The notes under the pieces were generated by a model. It saw only the letters and a program-made list of their open reading frames with translations, did no database searches and was not told the DNA's origin. DNA of 33,448 nt from Chloroflexota bacterium (GTDB taxonomy: Bacteria > Chloroflexota > Anaerolineae > Anaerolineales > E44-bin32): NCBI GenBank assembly GCA_022561215.1, contig JADFRQ010000032.1:1-33448 (forward strand), given 5' to 3'. Shown here piece after piece: positions 1 through 8,255 of the stretch. Each line of letters opens with the position of its first letter. Position 1 is the first letter of the stretch. The translations under genes were made by a program, and so were the position numbers.

Positions 1-471
1 CTGGATTCCCTTCCACTGCACATCGCCGGAACGGGTCCGTCGGAAGACGCCATGCGGGCATTCGTGAGTGAACATGCACTTTCCAATGTAACTTTTCATG
101 GGCATCTTTCGCAAAACGAACTCATTCCCCTGATCCAGGGCGCAGCTTTCACACTGCTTCCGTCGGAGTGGTATGAAAACTATCCCATGACAATCCTCGA
201 ATCCTTCGCCTGCGGAATCCCGGTGATCGCTTCCGATATTGGAGCCCTTCCCGGCCTAATTCACGATGGCAGCAACGGCTTGCTGTTCCCCCCCGGCGAC
301 GCTCTGCAATTGGTGGAGAAAATGCAGTTTCTACTGGACAACCCAACGAAAGCGCTGGCCATGGGCCGAAGAGGATACGAAAGTATCAAGGAAAATAACA
401 GTCCCGATAAACATTATTTTCAGATAATAGAGCTTTACCGACATTTGCTGAATTCGAAGGGCGATGCGTAA
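1..471 (+). CDS. Glycosyltransferase family 4, C-terminal part (5' end outside window)
   Basis: The reading frame is open from the first base, so this is the C-terminal half (about 156 residues) of a longer protein. The ATG at 52 is internal. It matches the GT-B C-terminal donor-binding domain of GT4 enzymes. An acidic-helix motif of the E-S-F-A-C-G-I-P-V-I-A-S type lies near residue 65, followed by G-A-L-P-G-L-I and the N-G-L-L-F-P-P-G-D segment that normally contacts the nucleotide. These enzymes move a sugar from an NDP-sugar to a lipid-linked or polysaccharide acceptor at the inner membrane face. The next glycosyltransferase starts 36 bases downstream on the same strand, which suggests one transcript. 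Family call is secure; donor and acceptor cannot be read from the sequence. Confidence 0.9.
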   Translation: MDSLPLHIAGTGPSEDAMRAFVSEHALSNVTFHGHLSQNELIPLIQGAAFTLLPSEWYENYPMTILESFACGIPVIASDIGALPGLIHDGSNGLLFPPGDALQLVEKMQFLLDNPTKALAMGRRGYESIKENNSPDKHYFQIIELYRHLLNSKGDA

Positions 472-507
472 TACGGGATTGGCCGTTCACCGGCTAAGTT
501 TGGGAAA

Positions 508-1611
508 ATGAGAGTCGCCTTTCTCGGAATTAAAGGTCTTCCTGCACGCGGTGGAGCCGAGCGCGTCGTCGAAGCGGTGGCCACTCGTTTGCCCGGAATG
601 GGTATTTCCCCGGTAGTGTACTGCGACCGAAACTACACCCCCGCGGAGACATCCATTGATGGTCTTAAATTAATTCGCCTTGCTGCCCTGCCAGGCAAGT
701 ATGTGCGCGCAATATCGTTCAATCTCGTGGCTGCGTTCCATGCGATATTTCTGGCAAACTATGATTTGATCCATCTGCATCATATCGAAGCCAGTTTTGT
801 GCTACCCATGCTGCGCATGCGATACAAGGTCGTGGCAACCAGTCACGGCTTTGCCTATCAAATTGATAAATGGAGTCCGTCGGCAAAACGGTTGATGAAA
901 TTAATGGAAAACCCATTTGTGAAACTTGCGAATATCCCAACCGCAGTTTCTGCAGGCCATGCTCAATCGCTCAGCACAAGATATGGACGCAGCGTGCGCT
1001 TTGTTCCTAACGGTGCAGGCATGGAATACAAGCCAGATCTGCTAAAGAGCGCGAAGATGTTAAAAGGCCATGGACTGGTACCGGGCGAGTTCTTGATCCT
1101 GGTAACGGGCCGGATTATTCCAACAAAAGGTGTTCACCTGGCAATTAGGGCGCACAAGCAGATGAAGAGAAAGATAGCGCTGCTTATCGTCGGTGATGAG
1201 ACTCAGGCTCCCGCCTATGCCCGGGAGCTTCGAGATATGGCCGGCCCCCTGGTTCGTTTTCAGGCTCACATCAATGATCAAGGCATTGTGTTGGGCTTGA
1301 TGGCGCAAGCGCGCATTCTGATTTTCCCTTCGTTAACAGAAGCCATGTCCATGGTGCTCCTTGAAGCCGCATCGCTTGGCGTCCCCATTATTTGCAGCAA
1401 TATCCCCGAAAACCGGAAGATATTGGGCGACGAGGCAACTTACTTTGAACTGGAAAATAAAGATTCCCTCGTCGAAATTCTTGATTGGGCAATGGATAAT
1501 CCCGCGAGGATAGTTGAGTTGGGAAAACAAGCCAAGGAAAACATCCACCAGACCTACGCGTGGGATACGATTGCGTCTCAATATGCCGAATTGTATAGGG
1601 AACTAGCTTGA
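508..1611 (+). CDS. Glycosyltransferase family 4 (GT-B fold)
   Basis: A complete 367-residue GT4 protein, the usual length. The N terminus has the strand-loop 'FLGIKGLPARGGAERVVE', a glycine-rich acceptor-side loop seen in rhamnosyl- and glucosyltransferases of polysaccharide loci. The middle has 'VTGRIIPTKGVHLAI' (the GR..P.KG hinge, about residues 195-210). The C-terminal domain has 'PSLTEAMSMVLLEAASLGVPIICSN' with the conserved E-x7-E pair. The ATG at 508 is preceded by a weak GGGAAA ribosome site. It follows another GT4 gene by 36 bases, so the two probably act in turn on the same glycan. The substrate is not identifiable. Confidence 0.92.
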   Translation: MRVAFLGIKGLPARGGAERVVEAVATRLPGMGISPVVYCDRNYTPAETSIDGLKLIRLAALPGKYVRAISFNLVAAFHAIFLANYDLIHLHHIEASFVLPMLRMRYKVVATSHGFAYQIDKWSPSAKRLMKLMENPFVKLANIPTAVSAGHAQSLSTRYGRSVRFVPNGAGMEYKPDLLKSAKMLKGHGLVPGEFLILVTGRIIPTKGVHLAIRAHKQMKRKIALLIVGDETQAPAYARELRDMAGPLVRFQAHINDQGIVLGLMAQARILIFPSLTEAMSMVLLEAASLGVPIICSNIPENRKILGDEATYFELENKDSLVEILDWAMDNPARIVELGKQAKENIHQTYAWDTIASQYAELYRELA

Positions 1612-1707
1612 TCAAAGCGGACGTCCAAATTGTTATTTCTCCAAATCGCCGGATCGGCTGGCCATGTTGCGCCAAGCGAATGAGGCTGGCGGTGGCGACT
1701 GGGTTTG

Positions 1708-3354
1708 ATGATGGCATCGCTTAAACGAAGTCGCATCTTTTTTCTATTTATTCTAGCCGTCTTATCCGCGGCTATCATTCTGATGATTTCGCTCCAAAAT
1801 GGAAAAACTTCGAGTTTAGATGAGGTCCTGGCTGATGAAGCGTCATTCAATGAACCCGCAGTTTTACCTTCTATCAATACAGGATTAGAAAGCGACGACA
1901 GCCTTCCAATCGCAAATCCATCTACTCTTGACAAAGACCGAGAATCCATAATCCGCTCCGCTTCTAGCTCCAGTTCATCGGACGGTTGCCGTTATTATGT
2001 CGCCACCGATGGGAACGACAACAACGCCGGCCTATCAACTATCACCCCGTTCCGAACCATTCAGAGAGGCATCGATACGATCAACCCGGGAGAGGTGCTT
2101 TGTGTCAGGGGCGGTACCTACTTCGAAGCCATCTCCATAACCCAATCGGGTACACCCAGCCAGCCGATTACGATTACGGCTTATCCCGGTGAAAAGCCGA
2201 TTATCGACGGCCGCGCCGGGGTTGATGGCCTTAATAGCGGACTGCCGGCCTGTGCCATACAATGCGACGCATCGCGGCTGGCGAAGGTGGATCCCGAAAC
2301 CGGGTTAGGCCATGTGTGGGAGGCACTGGTAAATATCACCGGGACCCAGATTATCTTCGACGGGTTTGAAATTACACGCTCGATGGGCAGAGGGGTGAGC
2401 GTTGTGGCAGCCGAGGAAGTGCGCATCAGAAATTGTGCCATCCACCAATCACGGCATGGCGCCATTCTGGTTAATTCCGACGCCAAGCATGTAATCATCG
2501 AGGGCTGTAAAATTTGGTGGAACGGGGCATTCGCCCCCTACAGCAGAGGTAACTCACTCAGTTGGCCGATTGCGTTGATGGCCCGGGGGGAAAACGTCGT
2601 CATCCGCAATAATGAGGTGTTCAACAATTGGGGCGAAGGTTTGGGCGCAGGACGCGGCGCACGACGCGTATTAATCGAAGGCAACATAGTGTATGACAAC
2701 TTCGCCTTGCAGATTTATGTGGACCACGCGCAAGACGTAGTGATCAATCACAATCTGGTCTATTTTAGCGACGATCCCACCTTCTACCGCGGGGGCCTGC
2801 CTTCGGAATGTATTGCTATCAATAATGAAACGGCTTATGCCGCCAATTTCAGCAAAAACATCCTGGTCATCAACAATCTGGTGCGAGGATGCAAATATAA
2901 TTTCGGTCTGTGGGTTCAAGGAAGTCAGTGGGGGATACAAGATCTGCTGGTGGCGAATAACACATTTATCGAGGGCTACGAAGGGGCTATCCGCATCGCC
3001 GAGGCGCTCGATCTTCCGCATCAAAATGTGCGCTTTAAGAATAATATTATTCTGCAGAGTTCTGGATCGCCGCTGGTTTTCAATTCAGGAATCGGGATTA
3101 ACTTTTCGCATAATCTTTGGTGGCCTCATGAGCCGGACAGCATTCTCATTGGTCCGAATGATTTCGCCGGCGATCCATTCTTGTCCTTGTTCGGCTCGAT
3201 CGCCGCTGGGGCACTGAGCCCCGATTATTTTTCCATCACGAGTCAGCAATCTCCGGCGATTGGCAACGGACTCGTCGATAGCGATGCTGTGAGTTTGGAT
3301 TATTTTGGGCGGCCGCGCGGGGCTAAGGTAGATATTGGCGCACTGGAGTGGTAA
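1708..3354 (+). CDS. Membrane-anchored right-handed parallel beta-helix protein
   Basis: About 548 residues. An N-terminal basic stretch is followed by one hydrophobic segment (about residues 9-30), giving a signal anchor or uncleaved signal peptide, then a Ser-rich linker to about residue 93. From there 'YYVATDGNDNNAGLS' and 'PFRTIQRGID' begin the DUF1565-like start of pectate-lyase-type beta-helix proteins. It is followed by many short repeats of the V-x-I-x-N-N type ('VVIRNNEVFNN', 'VLIEGNIVYDN', 'VVINHNLVYF', 'LLVANNTF'), the rungs of a right-handed helix. The C terminus '-D-Y-F-G-R-P-R-G-x-x-V-D-I-G-A-L-E' is typical of these proteins. Such folds are polysaccharide lyases, hydrolases or epimerases, so an extracellular role on the exported polymer is likely but unproven. 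An in-frame TTG lies at 1705; the ATGs at 1708 or 1711 are preferred. Confidence 0.85.
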   Translation: MMASLKRSRIFFLFILAVLSAAIILMISLQNGKTSSLDEVLADEASFNEPAVLPSINTGLESDDSLPIANPSTLDKDRESIIRSASSSSSSDGCRYYVATDGNDNNAGLSTITPFRTIQRGIDTINPGEVLCVRGGTYFEAISITQSGTPSQPITITAYPGEKPIIDGRAGVDGLNSGLPACAIQCDASRLAKVDPETGLGHVWEALVNITGTQIIFDGFEITRSMGRGVSVVAAEEVRIRNCAIHQSRHGAILVNSDAKHVIIEGCKIWWNGAFAPYSRGNSLSWPIALMARGENVVIRNNEVFNNWGEGLGAGRGARRVLIEGNIVYDNFALQIYVDHAQDVVINHNLVYFSDDPTFYRGGLPSECIAINNETAYAANFSKNILVINNLVRGCKYNFGLWVQGSQWGIQDLLVANNTFIEGYEGAIRIAEALDLPHQNVRFKNNIILQSSGSPLVFNSGIGINFSHNLWWPHEPDSILIGPNDFAGDPFLSLFGSIAAGALSPDYFSITSQQSPAIGNGLVDSDAVSLDYFGRPRGAKVDIGALEW

Positions 3355-3355
3355 T

Positions 3356-3620
3356 GTCATCCTGAACGAAAGCCCAAGCGCTTTTTGCTTGAGCCAGGGT
3401 TATCGTATTCCGATTACGTATTACGTGCTGGTGTGAAACGGGATTCTTCGGGGCTGTCCCAAAAGGACACATTTTTCAATTTAAGGCCAAAAAACGGTTC
3501 TTTCACTTTATCGCAGTCTGCTCACTTGTGTAAGGCCGACTGGCCAGTCGCCCTCACGGCCGGTTCTCGTTGAGCGAACATCACAAGAAATGGCTTTTGG
3601 GACAGCCCCTCAGAATGACG
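3356..3620. repeat. REP-like inverted-repeat element, interrupted by a MITE
   Basis: The ends are inverted copies: GTCATCCTGAACG on the left and the complement of CTCAGAATGACG on the right (GTCATTCTGAG read from the other strand). This resembles the widespread GTCATTCTGAG...GAATCTT intergenic repeat. The left half runs to 'GGGATTCTTC' at about 3449 and the right half resumes at 3610. The 160-bp element at 3450-3609 sits between them. The repeat begins two bases after the beta-helix gene stop codon. Confidence 0.6.
3450..3609. mobile_element. 160-bp MITE with 16-bp perfect terminal inverted repeats
   Basis: Starts GGGGCTGTCCCAAAAG and ends with its exact reverse complement CTTTTGGGACAGCCCC. 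It holds no convincing gene. An internal palindrome lies at about 3532-3556 (CGACTGG/CCAGTCG). The termini look like those of DDE insertion sequences of the IS1182/IS5-like kind (from memory), so this is probably a non-autonomous derivative. A second, diverged copy starts at 33170. Confidence 0.75.
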
Positions 3621-3640
3621 TTAATAGCGTACATATCCCA

Positions 3641-4864
3641 TCAAGCCAATAGAAAATCGGGGGCCAGATCGAGGTCCTGCACCATCTGGTTGATTTCGGC
3701 CATGTAATTGGTATTCATGACGATGATGGTTTCAGGGCGATAGCCCTGCAGGAACTTGGGGGGAACGATCTCCTGTCCAGTTCCGGCGATGAACATCCCC
3801 GCCTTACGCGGATTAATATCGATTGCGTATTCGATTGCCGCAACATCAGAAAATGTGTTCAAGAAGGTAACCCCTTTGGAGCCCGCCCCCCAGACAACAA
3901 CTTTTCGGCCAAGGGAATCAAATTTCCTGTGCCAGGATTCAATCTTCTCAACATGATGCCGGGCAAAGTGCTCGACGTAATCTCTCAACATCGCGAGGCT
4001 ATCGTCATCGACTTTCGGAGCATGTTCTGTTGCAGTTGCCGGACGCGCCTCTACACCCAGGAATTGGTTTTTGAAACGTTCTTTCACAGCCAGGATTTCG
4101 AACCCGCAGAATTCGAATAGATAACGTATGGAGGTCGCGTTGAAGTAGGAGGGATGTTCAAAAATCAAGTCCCAAATTCCAAGATCACGCAGGGTATACA
4201 AAATATTGGGCACCTCGACATAAACGCGAGCATGTTTACGATCGCCAATTGCGGATCGAATGAGCGAAAGGAACTCCCTCGGCGAATCGAGATGTTCAAG
4301 GACATGGCGGGCAATGATGAAATCCGCGGAATACGAACGATGCCGCTCGCCGTAGAATTCGCGAATAAATTCAGGGCCCTCACGCGCATTTCCTTGGGGA
4401 ACATAACTTGGATCAAATCCAATTCCATGATTATGGCCTAGTTTGCAGATAAGGCGCAGAAAATCCCCCTGCCCACTGCCGATTTCCATGATCTCCTTTT
4501 CATTTAAATCGTATTGATCGACCAGGTATCTTGCGAGTGTCGCTGAATAATCGCTAAATCTTGGTGAAAAATCCAAAGTGTTTTCGTACGATTCGCCGTA
4601 TGCCGTGCGATTGGGCTCGAATTTTTGATTAAAGAGATGCCCACAGGAGGCGCAGAAACTCAATTGGATATCCGCGCGTGGCGCATTGCGCGCCGCTTCC
4701 TGATCCCGCCAGAGCAAATTGCAATGCACAGGGACCTGAGGAATATCAAGAATGTTTATAATATTTGCACCGAGGCAGACAGGGCACGAAGTCACATGCA
4801 TCTCATTCCCGCCTGATCCCTTTGTGGAGAAAAATCCTCTTTCTATCCCGAAGGTTTTGCTCAT
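3641..4864 (-). CDS. Sugar C-methyltransferase-like SAM-dependent protein (copy 1 of a tandem pair)
   Basis: 407 residues with the three-part layout of NDP-sugar C-methyltransferases. An N-terminal zinc-ribbon-like domain has C-P-V-C (about residues 28-31) and C-A-S-C-G (about 71-75). A class I SAM-binding fold has 'EIGSGQGDFL' and 'GIGFDPSY'. A C-terminal Rossmann-like domain has 'VVVWGAGSKGVTFL' and 'YAIDINPRKAG'. The likely reaction is methyl transfer from SAM to a carbon of a nucleotide-linked keto sugar, but the acceptor is unknown. Its ATG overlaps the stop of the upstream paralogue in an ATGA, so the two are translationally coupled. It is the last gene of the leftward block. It differs clearly from the TylCIII-like protein at 6586-7818, which lacks this close match. 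Confidence 0.82.
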   Translation of the reverse strand: MSKTFGIERGFFSTKGSGGNEMHVTSCPVCLGANIINILDIPQVPVHCNLLWRDQEAARNAPRADIQLSFCASCGHLFNQKFEPNRTAYGESYENTLDFSPRFSDYSATLARYLVDQYDLNEKEIMEIGSGQGDFLRLICKLGHNHGIGFDPSYVPQGNAREGPEFIREFYGERHRSYSADFIIARHVLEHLDSPREFLSLIRSAIGDRKHARVYVEVPNILYTLRDLGIWDLIFEHPSYFNATSIRYLFEFCGFEILAVKERFKNQFLGVEARPATATEHAPKVDDDSLAMLRDYVEHFARHHVEKIESWHRKFDSLGRKVVVWGAGSKGVTFLNTFSDVAAIEYAIDINPRKAGMFIAGTGQEIVPPKFLQGYRPETIIVMNTNYMAEINQMVQDLDLAPDFLLA

Positions 4865-6084
4865 GCAATAGGAGTTAGCTCCGCCGAGATCCCCAGCTGG
4901 CGGAGATCGCGCTCGATTTCTTCCACATAAATTGGATTCATGACGATAATTTCCTGTGGCGCATACTCGACAAGGAATTCTGGATTCACGATTTTGTGAC
5001 CGCTTCCCGGCAAATGGGTCCCTTCTTTTATCGGATTAATATCGACGGCATACTTTATTTCCTTTGAAAGGCCAAGGGTGCTGAAGAAAGCAACGGCTTT
5101 CGAACCAGCCCCCCAAATTACAAGCCTGCTGCCGGATTGCAATCGCGCTTGCACGAACTGCTTCCAGCTGTTGATCCGAAAAGATACATTCTGCGAAAAG
5201 ATGTCGAGCATCTTTGATACGCTATCCAGATCGGCAGCGATTGCCGTCGCAGCGGGATTTGGCTCGCCATGCGGGGACACTTCGATGAGCAGATACTGAT
5301 CATCATATGCCTGCCACTGCTTTAAAATCTCGAAACCATTGGCGGCAAATAAATATTGCAGTGAAACGGGGCTGAAGTAGGAACAATGCTCGTAGTAAAT
5401 GTCCCAGAACGCGCCCTCCTTTAAGACCCTCCTTACATCCGGCACCTGGAAAAACAATGTCGGATTGTTTTGTTCATCGATCGAAGCTCGAATCATAGCG
5501 ATGAAGCGCTCCGGTTCGGGAATATGCTCCATCGTCATCTTGCACACGATGAAGTCCGCTTTGATTTGTGCGTATTTTTCGGAGTAATAATCTTTGATGA
5601 ATTCGATCTCGATCGAACTTGACTCAACCCGCGAGGCTGCATTGTAGGCGGGATCAAAGCCGATACCTCGGTTGCCCCCGAGTTCACAGAGAAGGGTCAG
5701 GAATTCACCCTGACCACAGCCAATCTCCAGGATTGTTTTCCCCTGCAGATCATGGCGATCGACGAGATCCTGAGCCAGCGTTTTAGCAAATTTGGTGAAT
5801 GTTGGCGAGTAGCTCTGGGTCGATTCATAATCTTTGGAATAGTCCTGTGTGCTTTCATCATAGAGCACGTTGGAGATGAAGCTGCAGTGTCTGCAATAAG
5901 CCAGGGCGATATCACCGCGTGGATATTCGAGCGCAGCTTTTCGGGAGCGTAAGAGCACAACACTATGAACGGGGACATTGTTAATCGCGTAGAAGATTGA
6001 CATAGATGGGTGGTTGCAGTTGGGACAAATGGTGATTTGAGCGTGGGAGCCAGGGAGCAAGGGAGCTGGGGTGCCAGATAACAT
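4861..6084 (-). CDS. Sugar C-methyltransferase-like SAM-dependent protein (copy 2 of a tandem pair)
   Basis: Also 407 residues and collinear with its downstream neighbour. Zinc-ribbon cysteines are C-P-N-C near residue 20 and C-R-H-C near 62, the SAM motif is 'EIGCGQGEFL' with 'GIGFDPAY', and the C-terminal domain has 'LVIWGAGSKAVAFF' and 'YAVDINPIKEG'. The pair looks like an old tandem duplication. The only in-frame ATG before the zinc ribbon lies in a GGGAGC-type repeat (6041-6075), so the first 15 or so residues (MLSGTPAPLLPGSHAQ) appear to be encoded by repeat DNA. The four-helix-bundle gene ends only 8 bases upstream. Specific sugar substrate unknown. Confidence 0.82.
   Translation of the reverse strand: MLSGTPAPLLPGSHAQITICPNCNHPSMSIFYAINNVPVHSVVLLRSRKAALEYPRGDIALAYCRHCSFISNVLYDESTQDYSKDYESTQSYSPTFTKFAKTLAQDLVDRHDLQGKTILEIGCGQGEFLTLLCELGGNRGIGFDPAYNAASRVESSSIEIEFIKDYYSEKYAQIKADFIVCKMTMEHIPEPERFIAMIRASIDEQNNPTLFFQVPDVRRVLKEGAFWDIYYEHCSYFSPVSLQYLFAANGFEILKQWQAYDDQYLLIEVSPHGEPNPAATAIAADLDSVSKMLDIFSQNVSFRINSWKQFVQARLQSGSRLVIWGAGSKAVAFFSTLGLSKEIKYAVDINPIKEGTHLPGSGHKIVNPEFLVEYAPQEIIVMNPIYVEEIERDLRQLGISAELTPIA
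6041..6075. repeat. GGGAGC-type low-complexity repeat inside a coding start
   Basis: On the plus strand this stretch is made of variants of GGGAGCAAGGGAGCTGGGG. The same unit occurs at 6484-6540, 8256-8395 and 30814-30875. Here it supplies the N-terminal codons of the methyltransferase that starts at 6084. Confidence 0.7.
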
Positions 6085-6092
6085 GGGGATGA

Positions 6093-6479
6093 CTAAATCT
6101 CGTCCTTGAGGATCCAGGGGTTAGGATTTCGGATCATGTTTACCAATTTGCCAATCACAAAATCATAAGATTTATACAATTCATTCCCATTATCTTTACC
6201 TAGATATTCACAATCTAATGCAAATTTAATCCACGTCTGTGTCTCGGCGGCTTCGGCTTCTGCCTCATTTAACTTATTTACAAATGCTGCCTCATACCTT
6301 CGTCTTCGCCACGCTTCTGCTATTGCGGAACAGACGGCTCGAGAGGATCTTCGCATTTGATCAGTTAGAGAATACGTCTCTTCTTTAGGAAATGATTTCG
6401 ATAGCTCAAAAATCTTCATCGCTGTATCGTATGCAAGTTTATATACTTCCAACTCATCATGACTTTGAATTCTAGCCAT
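6093..6479 (-). CDS. Four-helix-bundle protein (23S rRNA intervening-sequence/S23 family), copy 1
   Basis: 128 residues, all helical in character, with the family pattern: 'HDELEVYKLAYDTAMKIFE' (helix 1), 'FPKEETYSLTDQMRRSSRAV' (helix 2 start), 'NKLNEAEAEAAETQTWI' (helix 3) and 'YDFVIGKLVNMI' (helix 4). The family includes proteins encoded in intervening sequences of 23S rRNA genes and is related to the Avd accessory protein of diversity-generating retroelements. No reverse transcriptase is present here. The start ATG is preceded by GGGGAGAAAG, so the adjacent repeat provides the ribosome site. About 24 of 128 residues differ from the copy at 7862-8248 (counted by eye, roughly 81% identity). 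Molecular function is unknown. It interrupts an otherwise sugar-specific operon. Confidence 0.9.
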   Translation of the reverse strand: MARIQSHDELEVYKLAYDTAMKIFELSKSFPKEETYSLTDQMRRSSRAVCSAIAEAWRRRRYEAAFVNKLNEAEAEAAETQTWIKFALDCEYLGKDNGNELYKSYDFVIGKLVNMIRNPNPWILKDEI

Positions 6480-6483
6480 TCTT

Positions 6484-6573
6484 TCTCCCCGGCCCCCACG
6501 CTCCCTTGCTCCCGCAGCACCCGCGCACCCTTGCTCCCCTGGCCGGGTATGGAAACCCAGCCTACAAGTTTAT
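6484..6573. repeat. C-rich (GCTCCC) tract plus TATGGAAACCCAGCCTAC repeat
   Basis: Plus-strand variants of GCTCCCTTGCTCCC run from 6484 to 6540, followed at 6538-6573 by CCTGGCCGGGTATGG and AAACCCAGCCTAC. The second part is also found at 8273-8307 and 8331-8366, with a diverged form at 31010-31039. It lies just upstream of the four-helix-bundle gene and after the end of the methyltransferase gene. Confidence 0.8.
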
Positions 6574-6585
6574 TGCACCTTCGCT

Positions 6586-7818
6586 CTAAACAATAACCGG
6601 CTCGGGGATCGGAATGATAAATTTTCCGCCTTGATCGCGATAGGCCGATTGCTGCTGCATAATTTCATCGGCGAAATTCCAGGCGAGAATCAGGACATAA
6701 TCCGGCGGTTCTTCGATCAGCTTCGCCGTGGGGTAAATTGGGAGATGGTTCCCACCCATGTACCAGCCGTGTTTGTGGGCGTTGAGATCGACGACATAAT
6801 CGACCAAGGTGTTGTCAATCCCACAATAAGCGAGCATGGTAGTGGCTTTTGCTGCCGCACCATAGGCGACGATGCGTTTGTGGTTGTGCTTGACCTTGGT
6901 GAGTATTTGCAATAAGGAAGCCTTGATGCCCTCTACCCTGCCGGCGAAGCTGCGATAGTAATCGACGTGCCCAACGCCCAATTGCTCTTCTTCGCGCAAG
7001 AGTTGAAGGACCGATGCGCTTTGCATCTCCTGGGGCTCCACAAACATCCTTAACGAACCACCATGGATGGCGCTGCGTTGAACAGCATTCAAATAAAGCG
7101 CGTGCCTGCGGAACAAGGCATCCAGTGAGGTGACTGAGAAGTAGCATAGGTGTTGGTGGTAGATGGTATCGAATTCAACATTATCAATCAAATCGATGAG
7201 ATAGGGCACTTCGAGTACAGCCTGACCCTCCCCTTTGAGAAGAATACGAATACCCTCCACAAACCCGTTCAAGTCTGGCACATGCGCGAGCACATTGTTG
7301 GCGAGGAAAACATCGGCACGCATTCCTTCGTCCTCGACTAAAGCCTGCGCATACTCACGCGTGAAGAACGTTTCCCTGGTCGGAATCCCTGCCTCCATCG
7401 CTGCTTGCGTGGGCCCATGCGCCGGATCGATTCCCAGCACGCCAATTCCCTTTTCGATAAATACTTTGAGCATGTAGCCGTCGTTGCTCGCGGCTTCGAC
7501 AACCAGGCTGTTTTTATCGAGCGCGCGCGCTTCGATGATCGAAAGCGCGCTGTCCCCAAAGTGTGTTAACAAGGATGGGGAGACGGATGAAAAGTAGAGA
7601 TAATCTCCTCGAAAGAGAATATCAGGGGATACGGAAATATCAATTTGGACCAACGTACAGCTGGAACAATAAACCAAATCCAGAGGGACGATGAGTTCTG
7701 GCTTGTTGAGTTGTTCCTCACTAAGCAGCGCATCTGCGAGAGGAGTTTTTCCAAGGGAAAGAATAGGTTCCAGGGAGGAACTTCCACAGGAGCGACAGGC
7801 GTTTATATGGTCAATCAT
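6586..7818 (-). CDS. NDP-hexose C-methyltransferase (TylCIII/NovU-like)
   Basis: 410 residues, the usual length for this family. The N-terminal zinc-binding domain has C-R-S-C-G (about residues 8-12) and C-S-S-C (about 51-54). The SAM fold follows, with '[12 protein letters not shown]' and 'GIDPA'. The signature '[17 protein letters not shown]' near residue 215 is the E/N-F-D-T-I-Y-H-x-H segment that carries active-site residues in TylC3-type sugar 3-C-methyltransferases. The C-terminal Rossmann-like domain has '[13 protein letters not shown]' and '[10 protein letters not shown]'. It would add a methyl branch to a nucleotide-linked 4-keto sugar in the cytoplasm. With the RfbF-like cytidylyltransferase and the SDR upstream, this suggests a branched CDP-sugar. 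The four-helix-bundle gene ends 43 bases upstream. Confidence 0.88.
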   Translation of the reverse strand: MIDHINACRSCGSSSLEPILSLGKTPLADALLSEEQLNKPELIVPLDLVYCSSCTLVQIDISVSPDILFRGDYLYFSSVSPSLLTHFGDSALSIIEARALDKNSLVVEAASNDGYMLKVFIEKGIGVLGIDPAHGPTQAAMEAGIPTRETFFTREYAQALVEDEGMRADVFLANNVLAHVPDLNGFVEGIRILLKGEGQAVLEVPYLIDLIDNVEFDTIYHQHLCYFSVTSLDALFRRHALYLNAVQRSAIHGGSLRMFVEPQEMQSASVLQLLREEEQLGVGHVDYYRSFAGRVEGIKASLLQILTKVKHNHKRIVAYGAAAKATTMLAYCGIDNTLVDYVVDLNAHKHGWYMGGNHLPIYPTAKLIEEPPDYVLILAWNFADEIMQQQSAYRDQGGKFIIPIPEPVIV

Positions 7819-7861
7819 TGTCTATGCAGGGTTGCGAAGGAACTGGGGGGCATGGGAGAGA

Positions 7862-8248
7862 TCAACTTTCATTCTTTAGAATCCAAGGATCTAGATTTCG
7901 GATCATGTTTACCAATTTGCCAATGACGAAATCATAAGATTTATACAAGTCAATTCCGCTTTCGCTTGCTAAGTATTCACAATCTACTGCAAATTTAATC
8001 CGCGTCTGTGTCTCTGCTGCTTCGGCTTCTGCCTGGTTCAATTTATTTACAAATTCTGGTTCGTAACGTCTTCTCCTCCACGCCTCGGAAATACTGGAAC
8101 ATACCGCTCGTGATGATCGACGAATTTGGTCGGTTAATGAATACGTCTCTTCCTTGGGAAATGATTTCGATGCTTCAAATATCTTCATCGCGGTTTCATA
8201 AGCCAATTGAAATACACGTAATTCATCATGGTTTTGGATTCTAGCCAT
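7862..8248 (-). CDS. Four-helix-bundle protein (23S rRNA intervening-sequence/S23 family), copy 2
   Basis: 128 residues, the same length as the copy at 6093-6479 and identical over long blocks, including 'KSFPKEETYSLTDQ', 'EAEAAETQT' and 'YKSYDFVIGKLVNMIRN'. Differences cluster at the N-terminal helix and around residues 94-101. The nucleotide sequence is also closely similar. As with copy 1, a GGGAGC/GGTATGG repeat array lies immediately upstream (8256-8395) and a C-methyltransferase gene follows. No catalytic residues are evident, and the family is thought to act through helix-bundle assembly and nucleic-acid contact. It could be cargo of a small mobile unit. Confidence 0.9.
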   Translation of the reverse strand: MARIQNHDELRVFQLAYETAMKIFEASKSFPKEETYSLTDQIRRSSRAVCSSISEAWRRRRYEPEFVNKLNQAEAEAAETQTRIKFAVDCEYLASESGIDLYKSYDFVIGKLVNMIRNLDPWILKNES

Positions 8249-8255
8249 TCATTCG

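Noticed and set aside
3385-3573. 62-residue plus-strand open frame after the beta-helix gene
   Set aside because: It runs straight across the MITE boundary, so it is a chance frame in repeat DNA.
6093-8248. Diversity-generating retroelement, because the four-helix-bundle proteins resemble Avd
   Set aside because: No reverse transcriptase, template repeat or variable repeat is visible anywhere in the window.
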